From Gellertiella hungarica (GTDB lineage: Bacteria; Pseudomonadota; Alphaproteobacteria; Rhizobiales; Rhizobiaceae), in NCBI RefSeq assembly GCF_014197145.1, contig NZ_JACIEZ010000011.1, positions 62,001 to 126,000 of the forward strand: a stretch of 64,000 nucleotides of DNA, written 5' to 3'. Numbering within the stretch: position 1 is the first letter of the stretch; every line of letters begins with the position of its first letter. The notes under the pieces are model-generated. The model was given only the letters and a program-made list of their open reading frames with translations, made no database searches and was not told the origin of the DNA. The translations under genes were made by a program, and so were the position numbers. Positions 41,985 through 48,818 of this stretch are shown here, one piece after another.

Positions 41985-42524
41985 TCACCACGCCACATCG
42001 GCATCAACGGGAGGCGATTTCGCTGAGCCCGGCGGACCGAACACTGCCGAGAGAATCCCGCAATACTTCGCACCAGGGGGCAGCTCCCGCCGCCGGCTCA
42101 CCAGCTCGGCATGGCTTTCCACCGTGAACAGAAGGGCGCGCTCCTCTGCGTCCATGGCAGCGCGCGCCTCGGCGACCCGTTGCTCCACCAGACGCACCGC
42201 CACCGGCACCGGACGCTTGTCCTCGATCTGCATGCGCTCCTCGGCCAGCTGGACCTGCTTCTGAACATGGGCGGCATGCTCGCGGACCGCCGCGCCCAGC
42301 TCCGGCGCAGTGGGCGCCCATTTCAGGCTGAAGCCCGGCATCTGCCCGGTGCAGATGGCCTCAATCACCATCTTCACAGAGTGGCAGGGAAGGCCTTGGC
42401 AGGCGTCGATGTAGCTGTCCATCTTCGATGCCGGTGAACCGCTCTTCAGCTCGAGCGCGGTGAAAAGCCGGTTCAATTCCGTCGCCAGCTCCATGCTGGT
42501 AATCGGCCTCAATCGTGCGTCCAT
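41985..42524 (-). CDS. Phage hypothetical protein, possible replication accessory
   Basis: This 179-residue protein begins MDARLRPITSMELATELNRL. It has a compact helical N-terminal part (about 10-75, with MDSYIDACQGLPCHSV), then a long Glu/Arg/Gln-rich coiled coil (about 85-140). Its start lies inside the end of the replication-type gene (164-base overlap). Position next to a replication protein suggests a loader or accessory role, but no motif for an ATPase is present. Confidence 0.6.
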   Translation of the reverse strand: MDARLRPITSMELATELNRLFTALELKSGSPASKMDSYIDACQGLPCHSVKMVIEAICTGQMPGFSLKWAPTAPELGAAVREHAAHVQKQVQLAEERMQIEDKRPVPVAVRLVEQRVAEARAAMDAEERALLFTVESHAELVSRRRELPPGAKYCGILSAVFGPPGSAKSPPVDADVAW

Positions 42525-43203
42525 CGTCTCGCTCCTTCATGCGTTGCAATACCTTGCCCGTGAAATCCGCCATCGAGACGCGGCCCTGCTGGTCACGGTG
42601 CAGCCCGTCAGGACCGGGGGCGGCCCCGGGCGGTCCGCGCTGCACCATCGCCGGGAGATCGTTCCAGCGCTCCTGGTTGAGCCATGTGGCGGGGTTGCAC
42701 CATGGCCGGTCATCCCGTTTGCCGACGTAGGCCCGCAGGCCGGCCATGATCGTTTCCAGATCGGCGCCAGCTCTTGCCTTGACGAACGCCTTGAAGGCGA
42801 CCGGCTTGCCAACCTTGTTCGGGTAGTTGGGCCAGAACCGGCTATCGAACTCTTGCCGAAGATCAGCCTGCCGGGAGGCCATCGCGCCTCGCGCGATTCC
42901 CGGGGCTGGGGATGATGGTTGGGGGATTATAGGGGGGTGGGTCTGGGAGGGGGGATCAAGGGGGAAGGAAGAAGGGGAAGGGGCTGAAGCGTCTGAATAA
43001 GACGGTTCAGACGCTTTAAGACGCTTTTCAGACGCCTTGTTCTTTTCGTAGTACCGCCGATTCCGCTCTTGCCGTGCCGTCCTCTGGGTGCTGACAGCAG
43101 GCGCCATGGAAGCCTCCATCTCGGCAATCGCCGCGATCAGATCATCGCCGGTCACGCCGGCGGCCAGCAAGTGCTTCACGGCTGTGGCGATGACGGACAT
43201 CAA
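42361..43203 (-). CDS. Putative phage replication protein
   Basis: This 280-residue protein has a helical N-terminus and a Pro/Ser-rich disordered middle (about 75-105). The C-terminal domain includes FDSRFWPNYPNKVGKPVAFK and WCNPATWLNQERWNDLP. That FWPxYPxKVGK / P-x-TWLNxxRW pattern is common in phage replication-initiation (O/DnaT-like) proteins. It is ATGA-coupled to the upstream gene. The final 55 residues run in a second frame through the next gene and may be dispensable. Confidence 0.65.
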   Translation of the reverse strand: MMSVIATAVKHLLAAGVTGDDLIAAIAEMEASMAPAVSTQRTARQERNRRYYEKNKASEKRLKASEPSYSDASAPSPSSFPLDPPSQTHPPIIPQPSSPAPGIARGAMASRQADLRQEFDSRFWPNYPNKVGKPVAFKAFVKARAGADLETIMAGLRAYVGKRDDRPWCNPATWLNQERWNDLPAMVQRGPPGAAPGPDGLHRDQQGRVSMADFTGKVLQRMKERDDGRTIEADYQHGAGDGIEPAFHRARAEERFTGIEDGQLHRRLPRPSLPLCEDGD

Positions 43204-43529
43204 TCCATCTCCACTTCACGCGGCCGGCGCCGGGGCTTCATCGGATTTTCGCGCATGACGGTGATCAGGTGGCCGTCCTTGACCACATAGGTGATCCGGT
43301 CCAGGCGCACCTTGCAGTTGGCAAAGCCGCTATCCATGACCAGCTTCACCGCTGGGTGCAGGATCTCGTTGCAGATGTCATGGAGAGACAGGCGGGCGCG
43401 TTGGCAGCAGCGCAGCACCTTCAGGTTCTCCGGCAGCGTGTCGTCATCGCCGATCCACTCCTGAACCGGCAGGCGCATGACCCGCTCCATGTAGCGGAGA
43501 ACAGCGTGGCTGGAGATGCGTTCATGCAT
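43200..43529 (-). CDS. Phage hypothetical protein
   Basis: This 109-residue protein begins MHERISSHAVLRYMERVMRL, a pattern seen in small phage and toxin-like proteins with an S-H-A-x-x-R-Y-xE start. It continues with CQRARLSLHDICNEILHPAV and a C-terminal beta hairpin DRITYVVKDGHLITVM. It overlaps the methyltransferase end by 8 bases and the replication gene start by 4. Function not known. Confidence 0.6.
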   Translation of the reverse strand: MHERISSHAVLRYMERVMRLPVQEWIGDDDTLPENLKVLRCCQRARLSLHDICNEILHPAVKLVMDSGFANCKVRLDRITYVVKDGHLITVMRENPMKPRRRPREVEMD

Positions 43530-44046
43530 TCGCGACCTCCCGGCCTATAAACCGTGGACCGCCGGAATGCTGGGAGTGGAAGCGATACCACGCACACGAC
43601 TCCTTCCCGGTCATCTTCGTGCCGGGGATCCACTTCAGGCGGCCTACCGAGACGATATGGCTGCACTGATCCATGTACGGGGCGGACTGCTTGGTGTGGG
43701 CCCATTCCGCATCGAACAGGAGCCATGTCGGCGCCATCGCCTGGAAGCGCAGGATCATCTGGTGAAGGATATGCCGATCCCAAGGCACGTTGCTTATGAT
43801 CGCGTCAAAGCTGGCGTCCTGATCGAAGGGATAGACGAGGGCGTCATACCCACAGGAGATATCGCCCTCATAGACGCATTCGAGCCCAGCCTCCTGCAAC
43901 TGCCCAACAAGATAGCCTTCGCCGGCGCAGGGCTCGGCGAAGGTCTTAACGCCGCGAAGGTGCGGCAGCAGCTTGCGCACCGCGTTCGGATCGATGGTCT
44001 GATAGGCATCTCGGGCGATGCGGGGAAAATCGCTTCGGCGGCCCAT
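43522..44046 (-). CDS. SAM-dependent DNA methyltransferase-like protein
   Basis: This 174-residue protein has the SAM-binding motif I FAEPCAGEGYL (about 36-46) and an acidic loop YEGDISCGYDAL. The motif IV position reads SNVPWDR (about 86-92), where N6-adenine enzymes normally have N/D-PP-Y/F/W. The C-terminal half contains PTWLLFDAEWAHTKQ and a HIVSVGRLKWIPG strand. It is shorter than CcrM (about 350 residues) and lacks CcrM's typical form. Its ATG overlaps the gcrA-like stop by 1 base. It may be an active phage methylase or a degenerate one. Confidence 0.75.
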   Translation of the reverse strand: MGRRSDFPRIARDAYQTIDPNAVRKLLPHLRGVKTFAEPCAGEGYLVGQLQEAGLECVYEGDISCGYDALVYPFDQDASFDAIISNVPWDRHILHQMILRFQAMAPTWLLFDAEWAHTKQSAPYMDQCSHIVSVGRLKWIPGTKMTGKESCAWYRFHSQHSGGPRFIGREVANA

Positions 44047-44552
44047 CAGAGAAGCACCTTCGAGATCTTCATGGCATTGCGCTCGGATACCGTCCCGCGA
44101 CTACGGGCAGCGCGCTTGTGATACTCGCAGTAGGACGAGCCCTCGGCCTGGCTGTGCCCGCAGAACAGCGTCTTGTCTTTCTCGCCCGACACCGGCCACC
44201 GGCAATCCAGACGGCCGAGCTCCACCAGCGTCATGTTGAGCGGCTCCGGCCTCAGCGCATCGGCCACCACAGGTTCACAGGTGATAGGCCGAGGGCTGGA
44301 ATCGACCGCCCGAATTTTTGGCCGCTGCCGCGGAGGCCGGGCGACGGGAACTCTTTTCGGTCTCTGATCAGCCGGAGCAGGAGGCGGGCGGCGCTCGATG
44401 CTGGTGTCACGCATGCGCAGACGGGCGATCTTGCCAATCACCGAATTGCGCGAAACGCATCCGAGACGTTCGGCTATGACCGTCGCACTGTGTCCAGCAG
44501 CCCACAGCTGTTTCAGCGCGGCTGTGTTCTCTTCTGTCCATTTGATGTTCAT
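44046..44552 (-). CDS. GcrA-family cell cycle regulator
   Basis: GcrA is an alphaproteobacterial transcription factor that binds RNA polymerase sigma70 and activates promoters with methylated GANTC. This 168-residue homolog has the N-terminal DNA-binding domain (about 3-47: WTEENTAALKQLWAAGHSA, NSVIGKIARL). A Pro/Arg-rich linker follows. The C-terminal sigma-interacting-type domain (about 110-155) has CRWPV, FCGH and SSYCEYHKRAA. It is ATGA-coupled to the DUF1064 gene and TGATG-coupled to the methyltransferase. The phage copy could redirect host cell-cycle transcription or drive phage promoters. Confidence 0.9.
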   Translation of the reverse strand: MNIKWTEENTAALKQLWAAGHSATVIAERLGCVSRNSVIGKIARLRMRDTSIERRPPPAPADQRPKRVPVARPPRQRPKIRAVDSSPRPITCEPVVADALRPEPLNMTLVELGRLDCRWPVSGEKDKTLFCGHSQAEGSSYCEYHKRAARSRGTVSERNAMKISKVLL

Positions 44553-44926
44553 TCGAATGCCTCAATAGACCAGCCGCCGCCGTCCTTCTTCGGAAGCGGG
44601 CGAACAGCGATAAAGCGAAGGGGAAAAAGATCAGCGGCCACCTTGATTTTCACGCGGGCGTCGTCCTGCCAGAAGCCTTTGACCTCGTGCATTTCGAGGT
44701 GGCCGGTGGACAACATCACGGCAAAATCGGGGGTGTAGAAGGTGTTGTCGGCGAGGCGGAACTTGAAGCAATCGAACTCGAACCAGACGACACGGCCGGC
44801 CAGCTTCTCGTTCTCCAGATGGGCTGCATAAGCTGCCTCGGTTTTGTTCATCTCTCCGGTTTTCAAGCGACCCAGAGCAAGGCGGCCGGAACCCGCCTTG
44901 TTCTGTATCCGGCCCCCGCCGGTCAT
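44549..44926 (-). CDS. DUF1064-family nuclease-like protein
   Basis: This 125-residue protein contains TEAAYAAHLENEKLAGRVVW, FYTPDFAVML (PDF), EMHEVKGF (ExK) and KVAADLFPLRFIAV. That layout matches DUF1064 and a PD-(D/E)XK nuclease fold, as in phage Holliday-junction resolvases. The ATG at 44926 overlaps the GapR-like stop (TGATG); an in-frame TTG one codon earlier is not needed. It sits between the GapR-like and GcrA-like genes. Confidence 0.8.
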   Translation of the reverse strand: MTGGGRIQNKAGSGRLALGRLKTGEMNKTEAAYAAHLENEKLAGRVVWFEFDCFKFRLADNTFYTPDFAVMLSTGHLEMHEVKGFWQDDARVKIKVAADLFPLRFIAVRPLPKKDGGGWSIEAFE

Positions 44927-45282
44927 CAAACCATTCCCAGGGCGGCCATGTAGACGTCGAGGATAGCTTCCTCTTCGAGCCGCTCGTTGGCGTCCTTCTT
45001 TCGAAGGCGCAGAATGGTTTTCATGGCCTTGGTATCGTAGCCGCGGCCCTTAGCCTCGCTGATGACCTCGCGGATATCGTCCGCGATGGTCTGCTTCTCC
45101 TTCTCGAGCCGCTCAATCCTCTCGATAAACTGGCGGAGCTCGGCAGCGGCGACCCGCTGAACCTCAGCCTGTCCAGTCTCCTCGTCCGAAAATGCCTCCA
45201 CCTGAGCCGACTGTTTCGCTGCCGAGATGCCCGCGGCGTTCTGGGTAACGGCCCGTGCCGCGCTTGCCGGGATGCTGTCCAT
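44926..45282 (-). CDS. GapR-family (DUF2312) DNA-binding protein
   Basis: GapR is a small alphaproteobacterial nucleoid protein that encircles overtwisted DNA and helps replication elongation. Residues about 45-118 match the family closely: [40 protein letters not shown] and a C-terminal [14 protein letters not shown]. The first 44 residues are an Ala/Gln-rich extension absent from the usual ~90-residue chromosomal proteins. It leads the coupled block DUF1064, GcrA, methyltransferase. GGACAGG precedes the ATG. Confidence 0.9.
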   Translation of the reverse strand: MDSIPASAARAVTQNAAGISAAKQSAQVEAFSDEETGQAEVQRVAAAELRQFIERIERLEKEKQTIADDIREVISEAKGRGYDTKAMKTILRLRKKDANERLEEEAILDVYMAALGMV

Positions 45283-45304
45283 GATCCTGTCCTTTCGTGG
45301 AGGG

Positions 45305-45424
45305 TTACTGTTTCGACTGGTTGCGGGCGCCGAGCACCCACAGTGCTGCGTTCTTTGCTTCCACGGATCGGCGATGAAGCCAGCAGGAAACCCGCAACAG
45401 GATGTCGGCGAGGGTGGTGCGCAT
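45305..45424 (-). CDS. Very small phage protein (39 residues)
   Basis: The frame reads [20 protein letters not shown] and ends ARNQSKQ. Its ATG overlaps the stop of the gene before it (GTGATG), which suggests translational coupling, and it ends 22 bp before the GapR-like start. One amphipathic or weakly hydrophobic helix (about 5-17) is followed by basic residues. Short and unrecognised, so support is from arrangement only. Confidence 0.45.
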   Translation of the reverse strand: MRTTLADILLRVSCWLHRRSVEAKNAALWVLGARNQSKQ

Positions 45425-45798
45425 CACTTCAGCTCCTGCTTGAGGGTGTCGAGCTGCTGCCGGTGCCATTCCAGCCGCTGCTCAAGCTCGGCGATCTGGA
45501 CGCCGCGCTCGAACTCCCGCCACCAGCGCGTCCCCGAGCCCTGCATGATCGACTGCAGGACCACGAAACCAGCATCCGACCGCAGGAGGTTCACAACGGC
45601 CTCGGCGCCCGGCTCGGTTCGCCCCTCGAGCCAGAGCTTGGCTGCTCGTTCGCTGATCTCAGCCCGGCTGGCGAGGTTCGTGGCGGTTTTCGACGGCCAC
45701 AGAGTGCGAGCAACCCCGCAAATGGCGTCGACCAAGGGAATCCGGTTTCCCCGCTTTGGGAATCCAGAGTCCGAAAAAAGCGGCAATGATGTCCCCAT
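45424..45798 (-). CDS. Phage hypothetical protein, possible DNA-binding
   Basis: This 124-residue protein begins MGTSLPLFSDSGFPKRGNRI, with GGAAGG before ATG 45798. Residues about 40-75 (TNLASRAEISERAAKLWLEG) look like a helix-turn-helix. The C-terminus is a Gln/Leu/Glu-rich coiled coil (WHRQQLDTLKQELK). It may be an early regulator. It lies second or third in the leftward early operon after the Cro-like gene. Confidence 0.55.
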   Translation of the reverse strand: MGTSLPLFSDSGFPKRGNRIPLVDAICGVARTLWPSKTATNLASRAEISERAAKLWLEGRTEPGAEAVVNLLRSDAGFVVLQSIMQGSGTRWWREFERGVQIAELEQRLEWHRQQLDTLKQELK

Positions 45799-45870
45799 CG
45801 AACAACCTTCCAGGAGTAACCAGAGATGAATTCTCAATCAGTCGCCGCGGCAAACGCCGCAGTGATCTTC

Positions 45871-46089
45871 TCAATCGGGATGGCGCTTTCGCCACGCGGC
45901 ACGCATCGCACCCGTGAATTTCTTGAAGAGGTCGCCAACGAACTGCTGACCCTTGCCCCCACTCTCCCAGGCGATGCTGGTGAAGCTACGCGCAACACCG
46001 CCGAGCTTCTGATCGCGGCGGAGTTTCGGTGAGCTGACCGCATCCAGCCGGCGGCGCATGGTCTCGATGAAGGCAGAGAATTCGGACAT
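45871..46089 (-). CDS. Small phage protein after the Cro-like gene
   Basis: This 72-residue protein begins MSEFSAFIETMRRRLDAVSS. Its ATG at 46089 overlaps the Cro-like stop (TGATG), showing translational coupling and picking the minus frame over two other open frames here. The second half is basic and aromatic (GGKGQQFVGDLFKKFTGAMR). No family recognised. Confidence 0.55.
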   Translation of the reverse strand: MSEFSAFIETMRRRLDAVSSPKLRRDQKLGGVARSFTSIAWESGGKGQQFVGDLFKKFTGAMRAAWRKRHPD

Positions 46090-46334
46090 CACGCCACCTC
46101 GCTTCCGGCATCAATGACTGGCGCAAAATCCAGCGGGCCCACGTCGATGTCTCGCTCTCTCGCCGCTGCGAGGATGGCCGGGATATGCCAGTGCGGCACG
46201 ACACCGCCGGTGCCGCCTTTCTCCTTGGGCATCCGCCACCGCATGACGGTATGAACGGACACATCCGTCACCTCAGCCAGAGGCTTCAGACCCTTGAATT
46301 TGGTGATGATCGTGTTCGCTGGTTCGCATCTCAT
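46089..46334 (-). CDS. Cro-like DNA-binding protein
   Basis: This 81-residue protein begins MRCEPANTIITKFKGLKPLA. It has a helix-turn-helix of the YdaS/Cro-like kind (VTDVSVHTVMRWR, VPHWHIPAILAAA). It is divergent from the repressor across a 41-bp operator region and opens the leftward early operon. The -10 of its promoter ends 6 bases before the ATG, so the message may have no leader. By position it is the lytic-side switch protein. Confidence 0.8.
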   Translation of the reverse strand: MRCEPANTIITKFKGLKPLAEVTDVSVHTVMRWRMPKEKGGTGGVVPHWHIPAILAAARERDIDVGPLDFAPVIDAGSEVA

Positions 46335-46340
46335 AGCGGC

Positions 46341-46369
46341 AATGTACGATAAACATACAGTGCGAGCAA
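46341..46369 (-). promoter_or_regulatory. Promoter of the Cro-like gene (PR-type)
   Basis: On the minus strand TTGCTC (46369-46364) and TACATT (46346-46341) are 17 bp apart, ending 6 bases before the Cro-like ATG. Operator O1 covers the spacer and four bases of the -10, so repressor binding would block it. The same -10 and the same operator offset recur at 47761-47789. Confidence 0.6.
46343..46359. promoter_or_regulatory. Repressor operator O1
   Basis: TGTACGATAAACATACA is an imperfect palindrome. Its exact reverse complement occurs at 47737-47753, and a 15/17 match occurs at 47771-47787. A half-match TGTACGATAA (46377-46386) overlaps the first codons of the repressor frame. The placement over both early promoters marks it as the likely CI/Cro binding site. 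Confidence 0.7.
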
Positions 46370-46375
46370 GTAGCC

Positions 46376-47125
46376 ATGTACGATAATCCTAAATGCGCCG
46401 ATTTCTACGATGTGCGAAAATCGGACATGCGCGATGAAGTGTATCGAATCTATCTGGACTGGATCCGTAAGGGTCTGAAATCGAGTGGCAAAACGCAGAC
46501 CGCGCTAGCCGCTCACCTGGGTGTGGCCCACCCCCAGATCACCATGCTCATGCATGGCAAGCGCAATTTGAAGGTTCATGAGATACCGAAGATTGCAGAA
46601 TTCCTTGGCGTACCGCCGCCGAGCGTAGAGCTTCAGCCATACAGCGCGACACAGGTGCCGATCCGCAAGGCAGGCATCGTGGAAGCCGGCGCCTTCCGCG
46701 AGGTGGATGAATTCGACCAGTCGGAGCCGGAAGAAGAATACGGCTACCCAGATCCGCGCTATCCGAACGCTCGGCAGATGTTCTTCGAGGTGTCAGGCGA
46801 TTCTATGGATGACCTACGCCCAGCGCCGATCTTGCCGGGAGCCAAGATTTTCTGTGTGGCCTATGAAGACATCGCACATAGGATCACGCCTCAGCAGGGC
46901 ATGGTGGTAGTGGTTGAGCGCACGAGAGACGGCGGCCACTTCCGTGAATGGTCGGTGAAGCAGATCGAGATGTACGAGGATCGAATTGAATTCCATCCTC
47001 GCTCCACCAATCCGAAGCATAAGCCGATCATCGTCAGAAGCGATGCAGAGGCCGATAACGGCACCAGAATCGAAATTATCGCCCTGGTGCGCCGGATCGT
47101 GAATGACGTGCCGGAGATGTTCTAG
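46376..47125 (+). CDS. CI-type repressor, XRE HTH plus S24 peptidase
   Basis: This 249-residue repressor maintains lysogeny. The HTH (about 38-75: KTQTALAAHLGVAHPQITML) is followed by an S24/LexA-like domain with Ser143 in VSGDSM and Lys195 in SVKQI as catalytic pair. A likely Ala-Gly self-cleavage site lies near VEAGAF (about 102-107). It should respond to RecA-driven SOS induction. ATG 46376 gives a frame whose first codons overlap an operator half-site; ATG 46427 (MRDEVYRIYLDWI) is a plausible true start, 232 residues. It faces away from the Cro-like gene. Confidence 0.9.
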   Translation: MYDNPKCADFYDVRKSDMRDEVYRIYLDWIRKGLKSSGKTQTALAAHLGVAHPQITMLMHGKRNLKVHEIPKIAEFLGVPPPSVELQPYSATQVPIRKAGIVEAGAFREVDEFDQSEPEEEYGYPDPRYPNARQMFFEVSGDSMDDLRPAPILPGAKIFCVAYEDIAHRITPQQGMVVVVERTRDGGHFREWSVKQIEMYEDRIEFHPRSTNPKHKPIIVRSDAEADNGTRIEIIALVRRIVNDVPEMF

Positions 47126-47418
47126 GCACGCCCGACACCCGCGGTGAAGCCACGGCATGCTTCGGCTATCTCGGCCATGGTCCAGTTAGCTGGCGGATTA
47201 CACATCCTGCTTTTCCCGTCATCAGCAAGATAATTCATGATCGGATACACTCCGAAGTCCCTTCCGTCTCCCACTGGAGCGAAGGGCGCGAGCTTGAACA
47301 TGAATTGCGGAAAGCACCTCGTCAGATATCCGAGGAATTGTTCTTTCAGGTGGGTTAGTTCTGCTACGCGGTCAGCCGGCGGCACCACGATAAATTCAAT
47401 CACATCAGAATCGCGCAT
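47122..47418 (-). CDS. Phage hypothetical protein, convergent to the repressor
   Basis: This 98-residue protein begins MRDSDVIEFIVVPPADRVAE. It includes QFLGYLTRCFPQFMFKLAPF and a C-terminal helix ending FTAGVGRA. It overlaps the repressor end by 4 bases in the opposite direction and the upstream zinc-type gene by 14 bases. It reads like a small folded phage protein; no family recognised. Confidence 0.55.
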   Translation of the reverse strand: MRDSDVIEFIVVPPADRVAELTHLKEQFLGYLTRCFPQFMFKLAPFAPVGDGRDFGVYPIMNYLADDGKSRMCNPPANWTMAEIAEACRGFTAGVGRA

Positions 47419-47644
47419 GATTTACTCCATCGGTGATCTGGAAAATACGGCCGACCGTGCAAGAGCAGTGTCGGCAGTGATATCGCAGGCCATTTAGCGC
47501 CGCGTCCTCCGTCAGCTCCTCAATGTCCGAGGGAGCAAAATCAACCTGTGGGATGTCGAGCGGTAGGATGCTCTCGCGCATGCAGTTATCGCAGCGCAGG
47601 TGAAGAGCGAACCGAGCTTTGTATTCCAATGCGGCAAGACCCAT
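47405..47644 (-). CDS. Small zinc-ribbon-like phage protein
   Basis: This 79-residue protein has two Cys pairs: CDNC near residues 18-21 and CRHCSC near 56-61. That is a typical short zinc-ribbon. The start at ATG 47644 is chosen because AAAGGAG lies 6 bases before it. It is the first gene of a two-gene leftward unit running from the second operator region toward the repressor's 3' end. Confidence 0.6.
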   Translation of the reverse strand: MGLAALEYKARFALHLRCDNCMRESILPLDIPQVDFAPSDIEELTEDAALNGLRYHCRHCSCTVGRIFQITDGVNHARF

Positions 47645-47736
47645 GATGTTCTCCTTTCGTTCCAATGAAAGCAGAACTGCACGCGGGAGTCGAATCGATT
47701 CTTCCGAACGCTAACAATCACAGCCAACAACTAATA

Positions 47737-47753
47737 TGTATGTTTATCGTACA
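47737..47753. promoter_or_regulatory. Repressor operator O3
   Basis: This is the exact reverse complement of O1, 17 bases. It lies between the leftward zinc-ribbon gene and the rightward operon, 18 bp from O4. I see no good promoter directly under it, so it may assist O4 or control the leftward pair. Confidence 0.65.
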
Positions 47754-47760
47754 AGACACC

Positions 47761-47789
47761 TTTACACAGATGTACGATTAGCATACATT
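47761..47789 (+). promoter_or_regulatory. Second repressor-controlled promoter with operator O4
   Basis: TTTACA (47761-47766) and TACATT (47784-47789) are 17 bp apart. Operator O4 (TGTACGATTAGCATACA, 47771-47787) covers the spacer and four bases of the -10, the same layout as at the cro promoter. It lies 30 bp ahead of the first gene of the rightward operon that ends with the integrase. Confidence 0.7.
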
Positions 47790-47818
47790 TCCCCTCATCG
47801 AACTGGAGGGACTAGCTT

Positions 47819-48031
47819 ATGCCAGACAAACATATTCCGGATAGCCGAGGCCGTTCCGTGCTTCCCGATGAAACCACCGGATCGCCCGACGCCGGGCTCT
47901 TCGCCGCCCGGTTCGCGGAGTACACCCTGATCTCGGCAATTATCTGCCTGTCGCTCATCGCGCTGATCGGTGTGAACGCCTATGTGGCGCTCGAGCGCGT
48001 CGAAGCCGCCTACCGGATCGAGCGCGTATGA
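47819..48031 (+). CDS. Small single-span membrane protein (70 residues)
   Basis: The product begins MPDKHIPDSRGRSVLPDETT. It has one hydrophobic helix (about 37-58, LISAIICLSLIALIGVNAYV) and a short charged end. GGAGG lies 10 bases before the ATG. It is the first gene after the repressor-controlled promoter and is ATGA-coupled to an even smaller membrane protein. It could be an early membrane effector such as a superinfection or host-takeover factor. That is inference. Confidence 0.6.
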   Translation: MPDKHIPDSRGRSVLPDETTGSPDAGLFAARFAEYTLISAIICLSLIALIGVNAYVALERVEAAYRIERV

Positions 48032-48117
48032 TCACGGCCCTCTCCCTTATCCTTATCGCCCCGCTGGTGCTGCTGATCGCAGACGCCCGCCGGCACAGCC
48101 GCAGAAAGCGGCTCTGA
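48028..48117 (+). CDS. Tiny membrane protein (29 residues)
   Basis: The frame reads MITALSLILIAPLVLLIADA and then a basic tail (RRHSRRKRL). Its ATG overlaps the previous stop by 4 bases (ATGA), the same coupling used throughout this operon. One membrane helix spans about residues 2-19. The positive C-terminus should stay in the cytoplasm. Supported by arrangement and composition only. Confidence 0.5.
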   Translation: MITALSLILIAPLVLLIADARRHSRRKRL

Positions 48118-48206
48118 TCCCTGCCGCCGTCCCCCGGCAGTGAAAGCAGCGGGCCGTGCCCGACCCCCAAGCGGCCCGCTGCACCCCAATTCAGCAGGAG
48201 ATGAGC

Positions 48207-48557
48207 ATGACCGAATTCGAGAGCTACACCTTCACGTTCGAATACACCCCGGCAGCAGGTGAAGTGCTGATCGAGGGCAGGGCGGTTCTGAAGGACGCGG
48301 GCGCGAAGAGCGACCACATGTTCATCGTGGATGTTGACGATATCGAGATCCGCGCCGAGGCGAGCACTCGGTTTGCAAAGGCAGAAGAGCGCATCTTCCA
48401 GAAGGCGCTGAAGGAATACGTCCGCGCTCGCATCCTGGTCGATCCGGCAGCGGACAGGGAATGGGCCGACCATCTTCAGGCCAATGGCTGGCGGCCACCG
48501 GACCCGTATCGGGAGCACCGGACAGACAACCACGCGCTGGCCGGCATCGCCCGCTAG
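48207..48557 (+). CDS. Phage hypothetical protein
   Basis: This 116-residue protein starts at ATG 48207, with AGGAG 7 bases before it; the in-frame ATG 48201 is too close to that site. It has a beta-rich first half (YTFTFEYTPAAGEVLIEGRA, MFIVDVDDIEI) and a helical second half. No family recognised. It lies in the accessory part of the rightward operon. Confidence 0.6.
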   Translation: MTEFESYTFTFEYTPAAGEVLIEGRAVLKDAGAKSDHMFIVDVDDIEIRAEASTRFAKAEERIFQKALKEYVRARILVDPAADREWADHLQANGWRPPDPYREHRTDNHALAGIAR

Positions 48558-48599
48558 CGCCCCACAACCCCGCAATCTGACACTTTGGAGTTTGAACCC

Positions 48600-48818
48600 A
48601 TGGTTCCAGCTATCGCCCTTGCCGTGCATCCGGCCAACAAGAACCCCGACCACGAAGCCGTCGCGCAGGTCCAGATCGGCCGCAGCACGGGCGTCGTCTT
48701 CAAGCTCGAGGATGGTTTCGTCCCGGCATTCCGCGGGATGGCCTGCCCCGGCTACCTGAAGACGGCACAGAACGCCATCAACTGGATCGAGGCGTATGCC
48801 GAGCAGGTGGCGGCATGA
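48600..48818 (+). CDS. Small phage hypothetical protein
   Basis: This 72-residue protein begins MVPAIALAVHPANKNPDHEA. TTGGAG precedes the ATG by 9 bases. It ends with a helix (TAQNAINWIEAYAEQVAA). It overlaps the next start by 4 bases (ATGA). No family recognised. Confidence 0.6.
   Translation: MVPAIALAVHPANKNPDHEAVAQVQIGRSTGVVFKLEDGFVPAFRGMACPGYLKTAQNAINWIEAYAEQVAA

Noticed and set aside
45826-46032. 68-codon plus-strand frame after 45826
   Set aside because: The minus-strand gene 45871-46089 is coupled to the Cro-like gene by TGATG and fits the operon direction; the plus frame has no supporting context.
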